The notes beneath the pieces were generated by a model. The model was not told the DNA's origin. It worked only from the letters and a program-made list of their open reading frames with translations, and searched no databases. 64,000 nucleotides of DNA from Dendrosporobacter quercicolus (GTDB lineage: Bacteria; Bacillota; Negativicutes; DSM-1736; Dendrosporobacteraceae), in contig NZ_FNHB01000008.1 in NCBI RefSeq assembly GCF_900104455.1, positions 1-64,000 on the forward strand, in the 5' to 3' direction. This document shows positions 16,389 through 23,860 of this stretch, piece by piece. How positions within the stretch are numbered: position 1 is the stretch's first letter; every line of letters starts with the position of its first letter. Made by a program: the position numbers and the translations under genes.

Positions 16389-17477
16389 ATGCGTATATTA
16401 GATAAATATATCATCAAAGAATTACTGGGACCGTTTGTTTTTGGCATTTGCGCCTTTTCCAGTGTGTTTATTGGAACCAGCACCTTGTTTAAAATAGCCC
16501 AGTACATTACCAAATATGGCGCTTCGGTTACGGCTGTTGTCAAGCTGTTCTTTCTCAGCTTACCCAATATTGTTGTGCTGACTTTTCCAATGTCAATGCT
16601 GCTGGCGGCGCTTCTGGCATTCGGCCGGCTGAGCGGGTCCAGTGAAATAACGGCGATGCGTTCAGGCGGTATCAGCTTTTATCGCTTAACTGCGCCGGTA
16701 CTGATCGTAGCATTGTTTGTCAGTCTGTTTGCGGTAGCGTTTAATGAGTTTATTGTACCAAGAGCCAACACGGCCTATAACCACATTGTCCGGTATGAGA
16801 TCGAACGGAATACCGCGCCGAAGTCCCAGGAGCATATTATTATTAAAGAGGTAAAAGACGGCAACATTGAGCGGCTGATGTACGCCCGCAAGTATGACGA
16901 AGCGACCAATACGCTGCAGGCAATTTCCATTCAGGAATTTGAAAACGGCAACATTGTCCGGGTTCAAAATGCCGAAACCGCGCAATGGCAGAACAGCCAC
17001 TGGATTATGTACAACGGTACAATTCATGACCTGTCAACCGCAGGCAATCTGCAGCGTACCATGAAATTTGAGCAGCAGGTTATGCCGATCACCAAAAATC
17101 CAACATCAATCAAGCGTGAACAAAAAGATGAGTCTGAAATGACGATTAAAGAACTAAAACAGCAAATCAAGGTGCTGCAGAGCGAGTATGTAAAGAGCAG
17201 CAGCTATGAGATAGAATTACAGCAACGGGTATCCATTCCGCTGGCCAGCTTTGTTTTTGCCCTTATCGGGGCGCCGCTGGGCTTGCAGCCGCAGCGTTCC
17301 AGTTCCTCCATTGGCCTGGGGCTAAGCATTATCGTGATTTTTATCTATTACAGCATTATGACCGTTACCTCAGCCTTAGGGCAGGGCGGCGCGCTGCCGG
17401 TCATAATTGCCGCCTGGATACCCAATATCACCGGCGTTATTGCGGGCTGTTATCTGATGCGCAAAGCAGCCCGGTAA
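16389..17477 (+). CDS. LPS export permease of the LptF/LptG (YjgP/YjgQ) family
   Basis: The 362-residue inner-membrane protein has the family layout: helices at about 12-32, 55-80 and 95-120, a periplasmic beta domain (about 130-260), and further helices after about 290 (ASFVFALIGAPLGL). It forms the LptB-driven channel that moves LPS to LptC. The opening MRILDKYIIKELLGPFVFG is typical. Start ATG 16389 follows GAGGAG; an in-frame extension upstream (from 16269) lacks a membrane-protein look. Only one such gene is present, whereas E. coli needs LptF and LptG, so a homodimer or a distant partner is implied. Confidence 0.92.
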   Translation: MRILDKYIIKELLGPFVFGICAFSSVFIGTSTLFKIAQYITKYGASVTAVVKLFFLSLPNIVVLTFPMSMLLAALLAFGRLSGSSEITAMRSGGISFYRLTAPVLIVALFVSLFAVAFNEFIVPRANTAYNHIVRYEIERNTAPKSQEHIIIKEVKDGNIERLMYARKYDEATNTLQAISIQEFENGNIVRVQNAETAQWQNSHWIMYNGTIHDLSTAGNLQRTMKFEQQVMPITKNPTSIKREQKDESEMTIKELKQQIKVLQSEYVKSSSYEIELQQRVSIPLASFVFALIGAPLGLQPQRSSSSIGLGLSIIVIFIYYSIMTVTSALGQGGALPVIIAAWIPNITGVIAGCYLMRKAAR

Positions 17478-17559
17478 CCCCGTAAACAAGCCGGCCGGCG
17501 GGAAGGTTCCGGCGGCGGCTCCGTAAGCGAACATTTTGTCAGTAGAGGAGGAGTGTACT

Positions 17560-18810
17560 GTGTATGGAATCGTATTAATTGCTGTGCTGGCTGTTATGGG
17601 CGGAGCCATTGCTTATATCGGCGATAAGCTTGGCACCAAAGTTGGTAAACGCAAGCTTTCCATGTTTGGTCTCAGGCCTAAGCATACTTCGATCATTGTT
17701 ACCATCATTACCGGTATACTGATTGCATCCTCTACCCTGGGGATACTGTCACTGGCTTCCCGGGATGTCCGGACGGCTTTGTTTGGCATGGAGGAGTTAA
17801 AAGAACAACTTTCCAGCCTGTCACAGGAAGTTCTGGCTAAGAATGTGGAGCTGGAAGCCAGCCGCAAGGAACTGGAAGCTAAAACAGCCGAGTATTCTAC
17901 TTTGAATACCAAAATTAAAGAAACTGCCGCCAAGCTTTCGGCAATTACCGCCGAGCTGTCCGCCGTCAGCGCTGAGCGTGACCGGACGGCCGCGGCCTTG
18001 GCGCAGGTGCAGTCCGATTATAAGACTGTGCAGGGTGATTTGAAAAAATCACGCCTGCAGATTGGGCAGCTGCAGACGACCAAGAAAGAACTCGATGACC
18101 GCGTAGCCGAACTGAATGAGGCTAAAACGGTTCTGGAAAAAGATGTAACCCGGTTAAATGATTTAACAGCCAAGCTAAATAAAGGGATTCAAGTGGTCCG
18201 GGAAGGCGATATTATTTACCGGGCGGGGGAAGTGCTGTCAACTGCCGTCATTAACGGCAACGACGCTAAAGAGAATATTACGGCAAACTTAACCGGCGTT
18301 ATTCTGAAAACCAATCAGGATATCCTCAACCGGCTGGGCGTGGAAGACAAGCAAACGGAAGCCCTGTGGATCGCGCAGGCTGATTTTGATCAGGCCGTGT
18401 CAATCATTGCCGGTAATAAAGAGGATGTTATTGTCAGAGTCTCTTCAGTGGGCAATATTGTTTATGGTGAGCCGGTGATTGGCCAGATTGAGCTGTTTTC
18501 GAATAAAAGAATTTATGAGAAAGACGAGGTCGTTCATTCCGAAGTAATGAATGCCGGCCGTACCGCCAGTTCGGCTGAGGAAACCGTGCTGACATTTTTG
18601 CAGAAGGTGAATGCCGCGGCTATTCAGGATGGCATTATCGCCGACCCCATCCAGGGAACGGTAGGGGTAATGAGCGGATCCGAGTTATACGGCACAATCA
18701 ATCGTGTGAAACGCTATTACGGCAAGGTTGAGTTAACCGCTGTAGCCCAAAGCGACACCTATGTTGTTGGGCCGCTGAAAATTGATATCCGGGTCAAAAG
18801 TGTCCAGTAG
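17560..18810 (+). CDS. DUF3084-type membrane coiled-coil protein
   Basis: The 416-residue product has two membrane segments (about 2-22 and 46-66), a long coiled coil (about 85-215; heptad-rich LEASRKELEAKTAEYSTL) and a C-terminal domain of unknown function. This layout fits DUF3084, a family without an assigned role. It is the last gene of the LPS run, 82 bp after the Lpt permease, and is followed by a strong terminator. GTG 17560 follows GAGGAGGAG (17545-17553). A scaffold or envelope-spacing role is only a guess from the coiled coil. Confidence 0.8.
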   Translation: MYGIVLIAVLAVMGGAIAYIGDKLGTKVGKRKLSMFGLRPKHTSIIVTIITGILIASSTLGILSLASRDVRTALFGMEELKEQLSSLSQEVLAKNVELEASRKELEAKTAEYSTLNTKIKETAAKLSAITAELSAVSAERDRTAAALAQVQSDYKTVQGDLKKSRLQIGQLQTTKKELDDRVAELNEAKTVLEKDVTRLNDLTAKLNKGIQVVREGDIIYRAGEVLSTAVINGNDAKENITANLTGVILKTNQDILNRLGVEDKQTEALWIAQADFDQAVSIIAGNKEDVIVRVSSVGNIVYGEPVIGQIELFSNKRIYEKDEVVHSEVMNAGRTASSAEETVLTFLQKVNAAAIQDGIIADPIQGTVGVMSGSELYGTINRVKRYYGKVELTAVAQSDTYVVGPLKIDIRVKSVQ

Positions 18811-18868
18811 TTAAGCGGCCTCAGCACTGTCCTTAGTAAATGAAGGCAGTCTCTCTGGCGCCAGCAGA

Positions 18869-18913
18869 GCGCAAATGTAAAATGCCGTCAGGCGTTTTTA
18901 CATTTGCGCTTAT
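18869..18913 (+). terminator. Strong terminator closing the LPS run
   Basis: GCGCAAATGTAAAA (18869-18882) is perfectly complementary to TTTTACATTTGCGC (18896-18909), with a 13-base loop. The A/T tracts on both sides make it potentially bidirectional. Confidence 0.85.
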
Positions 18914-19271
18914 TCATTTTGCCCCGCAGCTTCCGGCGGCATAAAGTGGGCATTGGGGCTGCCCAATTCATTCCAGCAGAGGCAACCATAGTCATTGCTG
19001 GGCACCTGGATATGAAGCTTAGGCTGCGGAGAGCTTTGCTTGCAAAATGCCTTTAATTATGTAAACTATAATAACAATGTTAATATAGTTGCCGCGTGAC
19101 CTTTATGCTTTGGTTATTAAGGGTTATGGAAGGATTTGCATAGCTGATAACAGCAGGAATTTAGAAAAAGTTAAAGAATTATGTATAGTGTAAAAGTCAT
19201 ATGGCGACACGCAGAACTGATCCGGAGAGGCGATCAGCTGCAGCTGCCGGATAGACCTTTTCACCACTGCA

Positions 19272-19285
19272 TGACTGAGTAGTCA
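19272..19285. promoter_or_regulatory. Palindromic operator-like site, copy 1
   Basis: TGACTGAGTAGTCA is an inverted repeat (TGACT/AGTCA, 4-base centre). It is repeated 122 bp downstream, where the shared word is GCATGACTG, two variable bases, TAGTCAAT. A third variant is at 25401. Size and symmetry fit a dimeric repressor site such as those of TetR-type regulators; the regulator is unknown. Confidence 0.5.
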
Positions 19286-19393
19286 ATCTTAGTGAAACGA
19301 AGTAATAATGGCAAAATTTACACGGGGCTTTGCAGCAGGACTATCTGAAGAACTATAGAATTATGTAAATATCAAATTTTTTTTGATATTGCA

Positions 19394-19407
19394 TGACTGG
19401 ATAGTCA
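19394..19407. promoter_or_regulatory. Palindromic operator-like site, copy 2
   Basis: TGACTGGATAGTCA matches copy 1 at 12 of 14 positions. It lies in the spacer of a possible promoter (TTGCAT at 19389, TATTAT at 19413, 18-bp spacer). Just before it, a 9-bp A+T-rich hairpin occupies 19368-19390. Confidence 0.5.
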
Positions 19408-19509
19408 ATAGCTATTATAGCTGGGAAATGGTAAAAAATACACTAGCGTATACAGCAGGAATATCAAAAGTCATGCAGAATTATGTAAACTAAACCTGCG
19501 AAAAGCTGC

Positions 19510-19593
19510 AGGGGCATCAGTGGTTGGAATGAGCAACCGGAACTTATGAGGAAACGTGGATACTCATCAGCAGTCTGGTTGACGCCAGCCCCT
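19510..19593 (+). promoter_or_regulatory. Conserved structured 5' leader of outer-membrane protein genes, copy A
   Basis: The outer stem is AGGGGC (19510-19515) with GCCCCT (19588-19593). Inside are hairpin GGTTG/CAACC (19522-19538) and hairpin ATGAG/CTCAT (19546-19567), whose 12-base loop is GAAACGTGGATA (19551-19562). The loop is identical in copies B and C, while stem bases differ but stay paired. It ends 56 bp before the porin start codon. It is probably an RNA element in the untranslated leader; I do not recognise it as any riboswitch I know. Confidence 0.75.
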
Positions 19594-19649
19594 ACAATGC
19601 CGGTGACGAACACCAGCGCAAATTAATTACCTTAAGGGGGAGCTTCCAG

Positions 19650-20783
19650 ATGAAAAAGAGACTTCTAAAAGTAGCTGTTACCACTGCACTTACTGTAGCA
19701 TTTGCTGTACCGGCCTTCGCCGCGTCAGCCAATCCTTTCTCCGATGTACCGGCGAATCACTGGGCTTATGATGCTGTAAATAAATTGGCGCAAGCCGGTG
19801 TAGTTGACGGTTATGCCGATGGTACATTCAAAGGCGACAAAACAATGACCCGCTATGAAATGGCGCAAATCGTAGCCAAAGCAATGAACAAATCGCTCAA
19901 TGACGATCAACAGGGAACCGTAGACGAATTGTCGCAAGAATTTGCCGCAGAGTTAAACAACCTGGGTGTGAAAGTCGACAGCTTGCAGGAACAAGTAGAC
20001 GACATGGTTAAAGTATCCGGTGATGCCCGCGTTCGTTACTTTGCAGCTGAGGATGCCGGCGACAACACCGATTTCCGGGCCCGCGTAAACTTTGACGGTA
20101 AAATCAGCGACAACCTGAAATTTAATGCCCGTCTGACCAGTGGAAACATGAACTATGACGGCGGCAACGGCGATGCCGGTATCAATACAGCCAACGTAAC
20201 TTTCGATGCCCTTGGCCTGACCAATACCATTGGCCGTCAGGATGTAATACTGGCTGAAGGTTATCTGTTTGACACCCAGATGAACGCTGTCGCCACTGAA
20301 ATCGGCGGCCTGAAACTGGTAGCCGGCAATACCGATGCCAACCGCATCTACGCTGCCGAGTACGGCTTCAATGCCCTTGGCACTGACTTAGTGGCCGACT
20401 ACTACAAAAATGACACTGCCGATCAGGAAATTTATGGTCTGAGCACTGGCTTTAAATTAACCAAAAACCTGGCCATCAATGCTTCCTACTATGACAATAA
20501 CGACGCTGATGCAACTGCTGTATCTTACGGCGTAAAATTGAACAAGCTTGGTCTTTCCGCAACTTATAGAGATGTTGAAGCCGGCGCTTACACTGGCTTC
20601 GGCGCTCTGGCCAACGATCAGCAGCCGTCTACTTTAGAAAGCGGCTTCAAAGGAATGGAATATGCTTATGACAGAGCGTTGGACAGAAACACTGCGCTGA
20701 ATGTTAAATACCAGGACTTCGAAGATCAAGACGGTATTGATTTAGGCGCCCGTACCCAGGCAACCGTAAGCGTGAAATTCTAG
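19650..20783 (+). CDS. SLH-domain outer-membrane porin, OmpM-like (first)
   Basis: The 377-residue precursor has a signal peptide (1-24, ending AFAA), one SLH domain (about 28-80: NPFSDVPANHWAYDAVNKL, GYADGTFKGDKTMTRYEMAQ), a coiled-coil linker (about 85-118) and a C-terminal beta-barrel region of alternating residues ending in VSVKF with a terminal phenylalanine. In Negativicutes such proteins bind polyamine-modified peptidoglycan through SLH and form outer-membrane pores, tying the outer membrane to the wall. Start ATG 19650 follows AAGGGGGAG. It has its own terminator and the conserved leader, so it is probably monocistronic and strongly expressed. Confidence 0.92.
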   Translation: MKKRLLKVAVTTALTVAFAVPAFAASANPFSDVPANHWAYDAVNKLAQAGVVDGYADGTFKGDKTMTRYEMAQIVAKAMNKSLNDDQQGTVDELSQEFAAELNNLGVKVDSLQEQVDDMVKVSGDARVRYFAAEDAGDNTDFRARVNFDGKISDNLKFNARLTSGNMNYDGGNGDAGINTANVTFDALGLTNTIGRQDVILAEGYLFDTQMNAVATEIGGLKLVAGNTDANRIYAAEYGFNALGTDLVADYYKNDTADQEIYGLSTGFKLTKNLAINASYYDNNDADATAVSYGVKLNKLGLSATYRDVEAGAYTGFGALANDQQPSTLESGFKGMEYAYDRALDRNTALNVKYQDFEDQDGIDLGARTQATVSVKF

Positions 20784-20799
20784 TTCCCGATTTAGACTT

Positions 20800-20829
20800 A
20801 AACCCCTGCCGCTCCGGCAGGGGTTTATT
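20800..20829 (+). terminator. Terminator after the first porin
   Basis: AAACCCCTGCC (20800-20810) pairs with GGCAGGGGTTT (20816-20826) around a five-base loop, followed by a short T-rich run. Confidence 0.85.
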
Positions 20830-20841
20830 CTGCTAAAAGCA

Positions 20842-20871
20842 TTGCCTGTCCCAATCGTGCTATGGTAAAAT
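20842..20871 (+). promoter_or_regulatory. Candidate promoter for the heptad-repeat gene
   Basis: TTGCCT (20842-20847) and an extended minus-10 TGGTAAAAT (20863-20871) are 18 bp apart. They lie just before the ribosome site of the next gene, which implies a very short leader. Confidence 0.45.
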
Positions 20872-20893
20872 AGCAGCAGGGAGCGTGAACGGA

Positions 20894-21367
20894 ATGGAAG
20901 TATTGTTAAAGCAGATACTGGCGGAAATACAAGGGCTGAAAGCAGATGTACAAGAGTTAAAAGCAGATGTGCGGGAGCTGCAAACAGATGTAAAAGAGTT
21001 GAAAACAGACGTACAAGTTTTGAAAGCGAATGTGCAAGTTTTGCAGGCAGATGTGCAAGGTCTGCAAACAGTAACGCATCAGTTGCAGGATGGTCAGGCA
21101 GAGTTAAACTTGCGGCTGACTAATGTCGAAGGCCAGATTGGTGAAAATAGCGCCTATATTAAGGCCGTATTGCACCGCTCGGAAGAACTGGACGCCAAGT
21201 TCGACGGCTTGCTCAATACCACGGCTACCCAAGAATCCCTGGCTGTTTTGGCCAGCAAGCGTGATATCGCTGAACTTGACGCCAAAATCAATGTGAAGTT
21301 TGAACTCCTAAATGCCCGTATCTTCAACAACGAGACTGACATTAAGCTGCTAAAAGCAGTTGAGTAG
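20894..21367 (+). CDS. Heptad-repeat coiled-coil protein, function unknown
   Basis: The 157-residue soluble protein has no signal peptide. Residues 15-65 are about seven imperfect heptads of the form LKADVQE / LQTDVKE / LKANVQV, encoded by a 21-bp DNA repeat (about 20935-21075); the C-terminal half is also helical (ESLAVLASKRDIAELDAKIN). ATG 20894 is preferred to GTG 20885 because AGGGAG (20878-20883) sits at a workable distance only from the ATG. Repeats like these occur in many unrelated proteins, so no function is assigned. The slippage-prone repeat suggests that length varies between strains. Confidence 0.7.
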   Translation: MEVLLKQILAEIQGLKADVQELKADVRELQTDVKELKTDVQVLKANVQVLQADVQGLQTVTHQLQDGQAELNLRLTNVEGQIGENSAYIKAVLHRSEELDAKFDGLLNTTATQESLAVLASKRDIAELDAKINVKFELLNARIFNNETDIKLLKAVE

Positions 21368-21417
21368 GAATAAATTGCCGGCATTAGAATATACTAACCA
21401 TAGATGGAGGTTGTACT

Positions 21418-21840
21418 GTGAAAGAAGTTGTTGTAGCGGTCGACCCCGGTCGCGAGAAATGCGGCATAGCGGTAGTACATAAGGATAAAGGCGTACTGTA
21501 TAAAGCGATTGTCGACACAGCAGAGCTCGCGCAAACAGTCCGCGCGGCCATGCAGGACTATGCTGCGGGAGTGGTGGCGCTGGGCGCCGGAACCTCCAGC
21601 AAAAAAGCCGGCGCTATGATCAGCGCAGCCAATAAGACAATCCAGATTGCTTTGGTTGATGAATACCGGACCACTGAGGCGGCCCGCAGGCGTTACTGGC
21701 AGGAAAACCCGCCAGGCGGGCTGAAACGTTTCATTCCCGTATCGATGCTGGCGCCGCCGGTGCCGGTCGATGATTATGCCGCTGTTATTATCGCCGAAAA
21801 GTATTTGTCGCAGCGACAGGCAGCCGCCAATATACTGTGA
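21418..21840 (+). CDS. RuvX/YqgF-like RNase H-fold protein
   Basis: The 140-residue product opens with VVVAVDPGREKCGIAVV, the first strand and catalytic-aspartate loop of RuvC/YqgF-type nucleases. It continues with a VDEYRTTEAARRRYW helix and ends in VPVDDYAAVIIAEKYL with a second acidic pair. Relatives process pre-16S rRNA or resolve Holliday junctions, but this is a divergent branch and its substrate is unknown. GTG 21418 follows GGAGG (21407-21411). It comes after the heptad-repeat gene and may share its transcript. Confidence 0.7.
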   Translation: MKEVVVAVDPGREKCGIAVVHKDKGVLYKAIVDTAELAQTVRAAMQDYAAGVVALGAGTSSKKAGAMISAANKTIQIALVDEYRTTEAARRRYWQENPPGGLKRFIPVSMLAPPVPVDDYAAVIIAEKYLSQRQAAANIL

Positions 21841-21902
21841 ATTAAGTATAATATTAGGGAGAAAAGCCAGCTGTCCGAAAAAAATTATAAAAAAATAAAA
21901 AA

Positions 21903-21937
21903 AAGAAGGAATTTTGTAGCCGGCGAAGAATATATTA
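21903..21937 (+). promoter_or_regulatory. AAGAAGGA-N17-GAATATATTA element upstream of the second porin
   Basis: The two boxes start at 21903 and 21928, 25 bases apart, the same geometry as the three elements at 19151-19487. A TATAAT at 21973 farther down could be a conventional minus-10. Confidence 0.4.
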
Positions 21938-22010
21938 CCATGTAACAATATAGGTATCCTAACTGTAAAAACTATAATAGTTCTTGCAGTTTTGATAAAT
22001 TTAGTGAGTA

Positions 22011-22061
22011 CTAAGAACCGTGTGAGCTGAGGAAACGTGGATACTCGCAGCACCTTCTTAG
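22011..22061 (+). promoter_or_regulatory. Conserved structured 5' leader, copy B
   Basis: The outer stem is CTAAGAA (22011-22017) with TTCTTAG (22055-22061), perfect over 7 bp. The inner stem is GCTGAG/CTCGCAGC (22026-22051, with a small bulge) closing the same 12-base loop GAAACGTGGATA (22032-22043). The side hairpin seen in copies A and C is missing. The element ends 46 bp before the start of the second porin. Confidence 0.75.
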
Positions 22062-22107
22062 GAATAGCTAAACAAAAATCAACCAAAAAACTAAGGGGGA
22101 AATTCTA

Positions 22108-23358
22108 ATGAAAAAAAGATTAGCCGCTGCAATCACTACTGCACTGGTAGTCGGCGTAGCCAGCACTACCTTTGCTGCCGCAAATCCATTCGTCGATGTT
22201 CCTGCAAAACACTGGTCCTATGACGCTGTGACCAAATTGGCCCAAGCCGGTATCGTTGACGGTTACGGCGACGGCACCTATCGTGGCGACAGAACCATTA
22301 CCCGTTACGAAATGGCGCAAATCGTGGCCAAAGCTTTAACCAAAGCTGACCGTGCTGACGCTGAACAAAAAGCAGCTCTTGACAAACTGGCTGTGGAATT
22401 CGCTGCCGAATTGGATAATTTAGGCGTACGTGTAGCTAAACTGGAAGCCAACCAATCCAAAATCAAATTGACCGGCGATGTTCGTCTGCGTTTTGTAGAT
22501 GATAAACTGAATGACAAGTCTGCTTTTGCGCAACGTTTCCGTTTGAATTTGAATGCTGATGTAAATGAAAATACCAGCTTCTATGGACGTTTTGTTGGTT
22601 TGAATCACAATGAAACCGGTTCAAGCACAAAAGATGGCGCATTCGTTGCTGATGCCGCTTTAACTACAAAGAATCTATTTAACACAGGCTTGACTTCAAC
22701 TGTAGGTCGTTTCAGCCAATACCTCGGTTCAACCGGCCTGCTCGCTGACACCACCGGCGGCGTTGATGGTTTGAAACTGTCTGCCGGCAATACATTTAAA
22801 GTAACTGCAGGTATTGCTGATGTTAGTGAACGTGCTGGTTTTGACGCCGATACCTGGGGCACAGATGAAAAAGAAGTAGTATTTGCCGAAGCCAAGTATG
22901 ATTTAAGCAAAGCTACCAGCGTTACTGCTACTTATTTTGCACAGACCGGCAGCTATGACAGCTTTGATATCTTCGGCGGTGGGTTTAAAAGCAAACTCAG
23001 TAAAAACTTTGCGATTGCCGGAGATTACTACAAAAACTCTTCTGATGTAAATGACGGGCAAAAAGCGTGGATTGCTCAAGTAAACTATAAGGGCGCTAAA
23101 GCCGTCAATCCTCAAAGCTGGGGTCTGGGAGTCGCCTATCACAAAATTGAAACCGGTGCAATCCCAACCGGCTTAACTACTTCGTCGGTACCTTTGGCAG
23201 ATTCGAACGATAATGGTCTGAAAGCTTGGACCTTAAGTGCTGATTACACTTTATCCAAGAATATTGTTTTACAAGCATTCCAAACGTTTGATACTAAATA
23301 TACTGACGGCGGGGATGCCGACGATTATACCAGAGCTCAAATTAACTTCTTATTCTAA
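22108..23358 (+). CDS. SLH-domain outer-membrane porin, OmpM-like (second)
   Basis: The 416-residue precursor parallels the first porin: signal peptide (1-23), SLH domain (about 27-80: NPFVDVPAKHWSYDAVTKL, GYGDGTYRGDRTITRYEMAQ), a short helical linker (about 85-115), then a barrel from LTGDVRLRFV to a terminal INFLF. The SLH halves are close paralogues while the barrels have diverged, so the pores probably differ in selectivity or surface loops. Start ATG 22108 follows AAGGGGG. It sits between its own leader and its own terminator. Confidence 0.92.
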   Translation: MKKRLAAAITTALVVGVASTTFAAANPFVDVPAKHWSYDAVTKLAQAGIVDGYGDGTYRGDRTITRYEMAQIVAKALTKADRADAEQKAALDKLAVEFAAELDNLGVRVAKLEANQSKIKLTGDVRLRFVDDKLNDKSAFAQRFRLNLNADVNENTSFYGRFVGLNHNETGSSTKDGAFVADAALTTKNLFNTGLTSTVGRFSQYLGSTGLLADTTGGVDGLKLSAGNTFKVTAGIADVSERAGFDADTWGTDEKEVVFAEAKYDLSKATSVTATYFAQTGSYDSFDIFGGGFKSKLSKNFAIAGDYYKNSSDVNDGQKAWIAQVNYKGAKAVNPQSWGLGVAYHKIETGAIPTGLTTSSVPLADSNDNGLKAWTLSADYTLSKNIVLQAFQTFDTKYTDGGDADDYTRAQINFLF

Positions 23359-23365
23359 AAAATTA

Positions 23366-23402
23366 TTAAAAAGATCCGCTTTTATAAGCGGATCTTTTTT
23401 TT
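23366..23402 (+). terminator. Terminator after the second porin
   Basis: AAAAAGATCCGCTT pairs with AAGCGGATCTTTTT around a short loop and is followed by more T residues. Confidence 0.9.
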
Positions 23403-23636
23403 TAGAATCTAGAGCTGATTCAAGCGAGTCTGCCTAATTAAGTAAGAAAGACATCAGAATTCTGTTTACCGAAATGATCGTATAAAACAGACCTTTCAAA
23501 ATGCATCTCTTTTTGTAAGCACTGTTTTCTTTCTGTCCTTTTGTAAAGCAAGCTAATGGACACAACTGTTATAGTGAACTGACGCCAATGATCATACTTA
23601 CTTTTGTTAAATAAATATTAAGAAAATTTCTTATAT

Positions 23637-23671
23637 TAGCAGGGATTTCGGATTTTTCATAGAATCTCCAA
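23637..23671 (+). promoter_or_regulatory. TAGCAGGG-N17-GAATCT element upstream of the third barrel gene
   Basis: The boxes start at 23637 and 23662, again 25 bases apart. The surrounding gap (23403-23732) is A+T-rich and shows no coding sequence. Confidence 0.4.
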
Positions 23672-23732
23672 ACAGAGAAAATTTAACAGAATGTTAATAA
23701 TACCACATTTAACTTCTAACATTAAACGAACA

Positions 23733-23808
23733 AGCCGGTAGGACTGTGATTGAGTACACAGGGACTGCAGCCCGGATAAGGAAACGTGGATACTTGTCTG
23801 CATTGGCT
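23733..23808 (+). promoter_or_regulatory. Conserved structured 5' leader, copy C
   Basis: The outer stem is AGCCGGT (23733-23739) with ATTGGCT (23802-23808), including two G-U pairs. The side hairpin is CTGTG/CACAG (23744-23761). The core hairpin GATAAG/CTTGTC (23775-23798) closes the invariant loop GAAACGTGGATA (23781-23792). Compensating changes against copies A and B support a real RNA structure. The element ends 52 bp before the start codon. Confidence 0.75.
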
Positions 23809-23860
23809 GGCTGAACTGTGTTATCAATAAATAAATTGCTCTAATTTAGGAGGGTAACAC

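Larger units (their letters stand above)
19151..19487 (+). repeat. Three copies of a CAGCAGGA-N17-GAATTATGTA element in a tandemly duplicated upstream region
   Basis: CAGCAGGA occurs at 19151, 19333 and 19453, and GAATTATGTA starts exactly 25 bases after each (19176, 19358, 19478). The last two belong to a diverged tandem duplication of about 120 bp that also contains the palindromes at 19272 and 19394 and a shared AATGG(C/T)AAAA...TACAC word. The fixed 17-base spacing looks like a pair of promoter boxes or a two-site protein target. The rest of the 840-bp gap before the porin gene shows no coding potential. Confidence 0.65.

Noticed and set aside
19510-19593. Reading the porin leader as a cyclic-di-GMP (GEMM), cobalamin, THF or preQ1 riboswitch
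   Set aside because: None of the hallmark conserved words of those classes, as I know them, is present, and the invariant GAAACGTGGATA loop does not belong to them. This is from memory; an Rfam search would settle it.
21394-22086. Long minus-strand open frame of 230 codons opposite the RuvX-like gene
   Set aside because: It has no ribosome site, its product is low-complexity and hydrophobic without family motifs, and it covers a plus-strand gene with a clear fold signature plus the next gene's upstream region.
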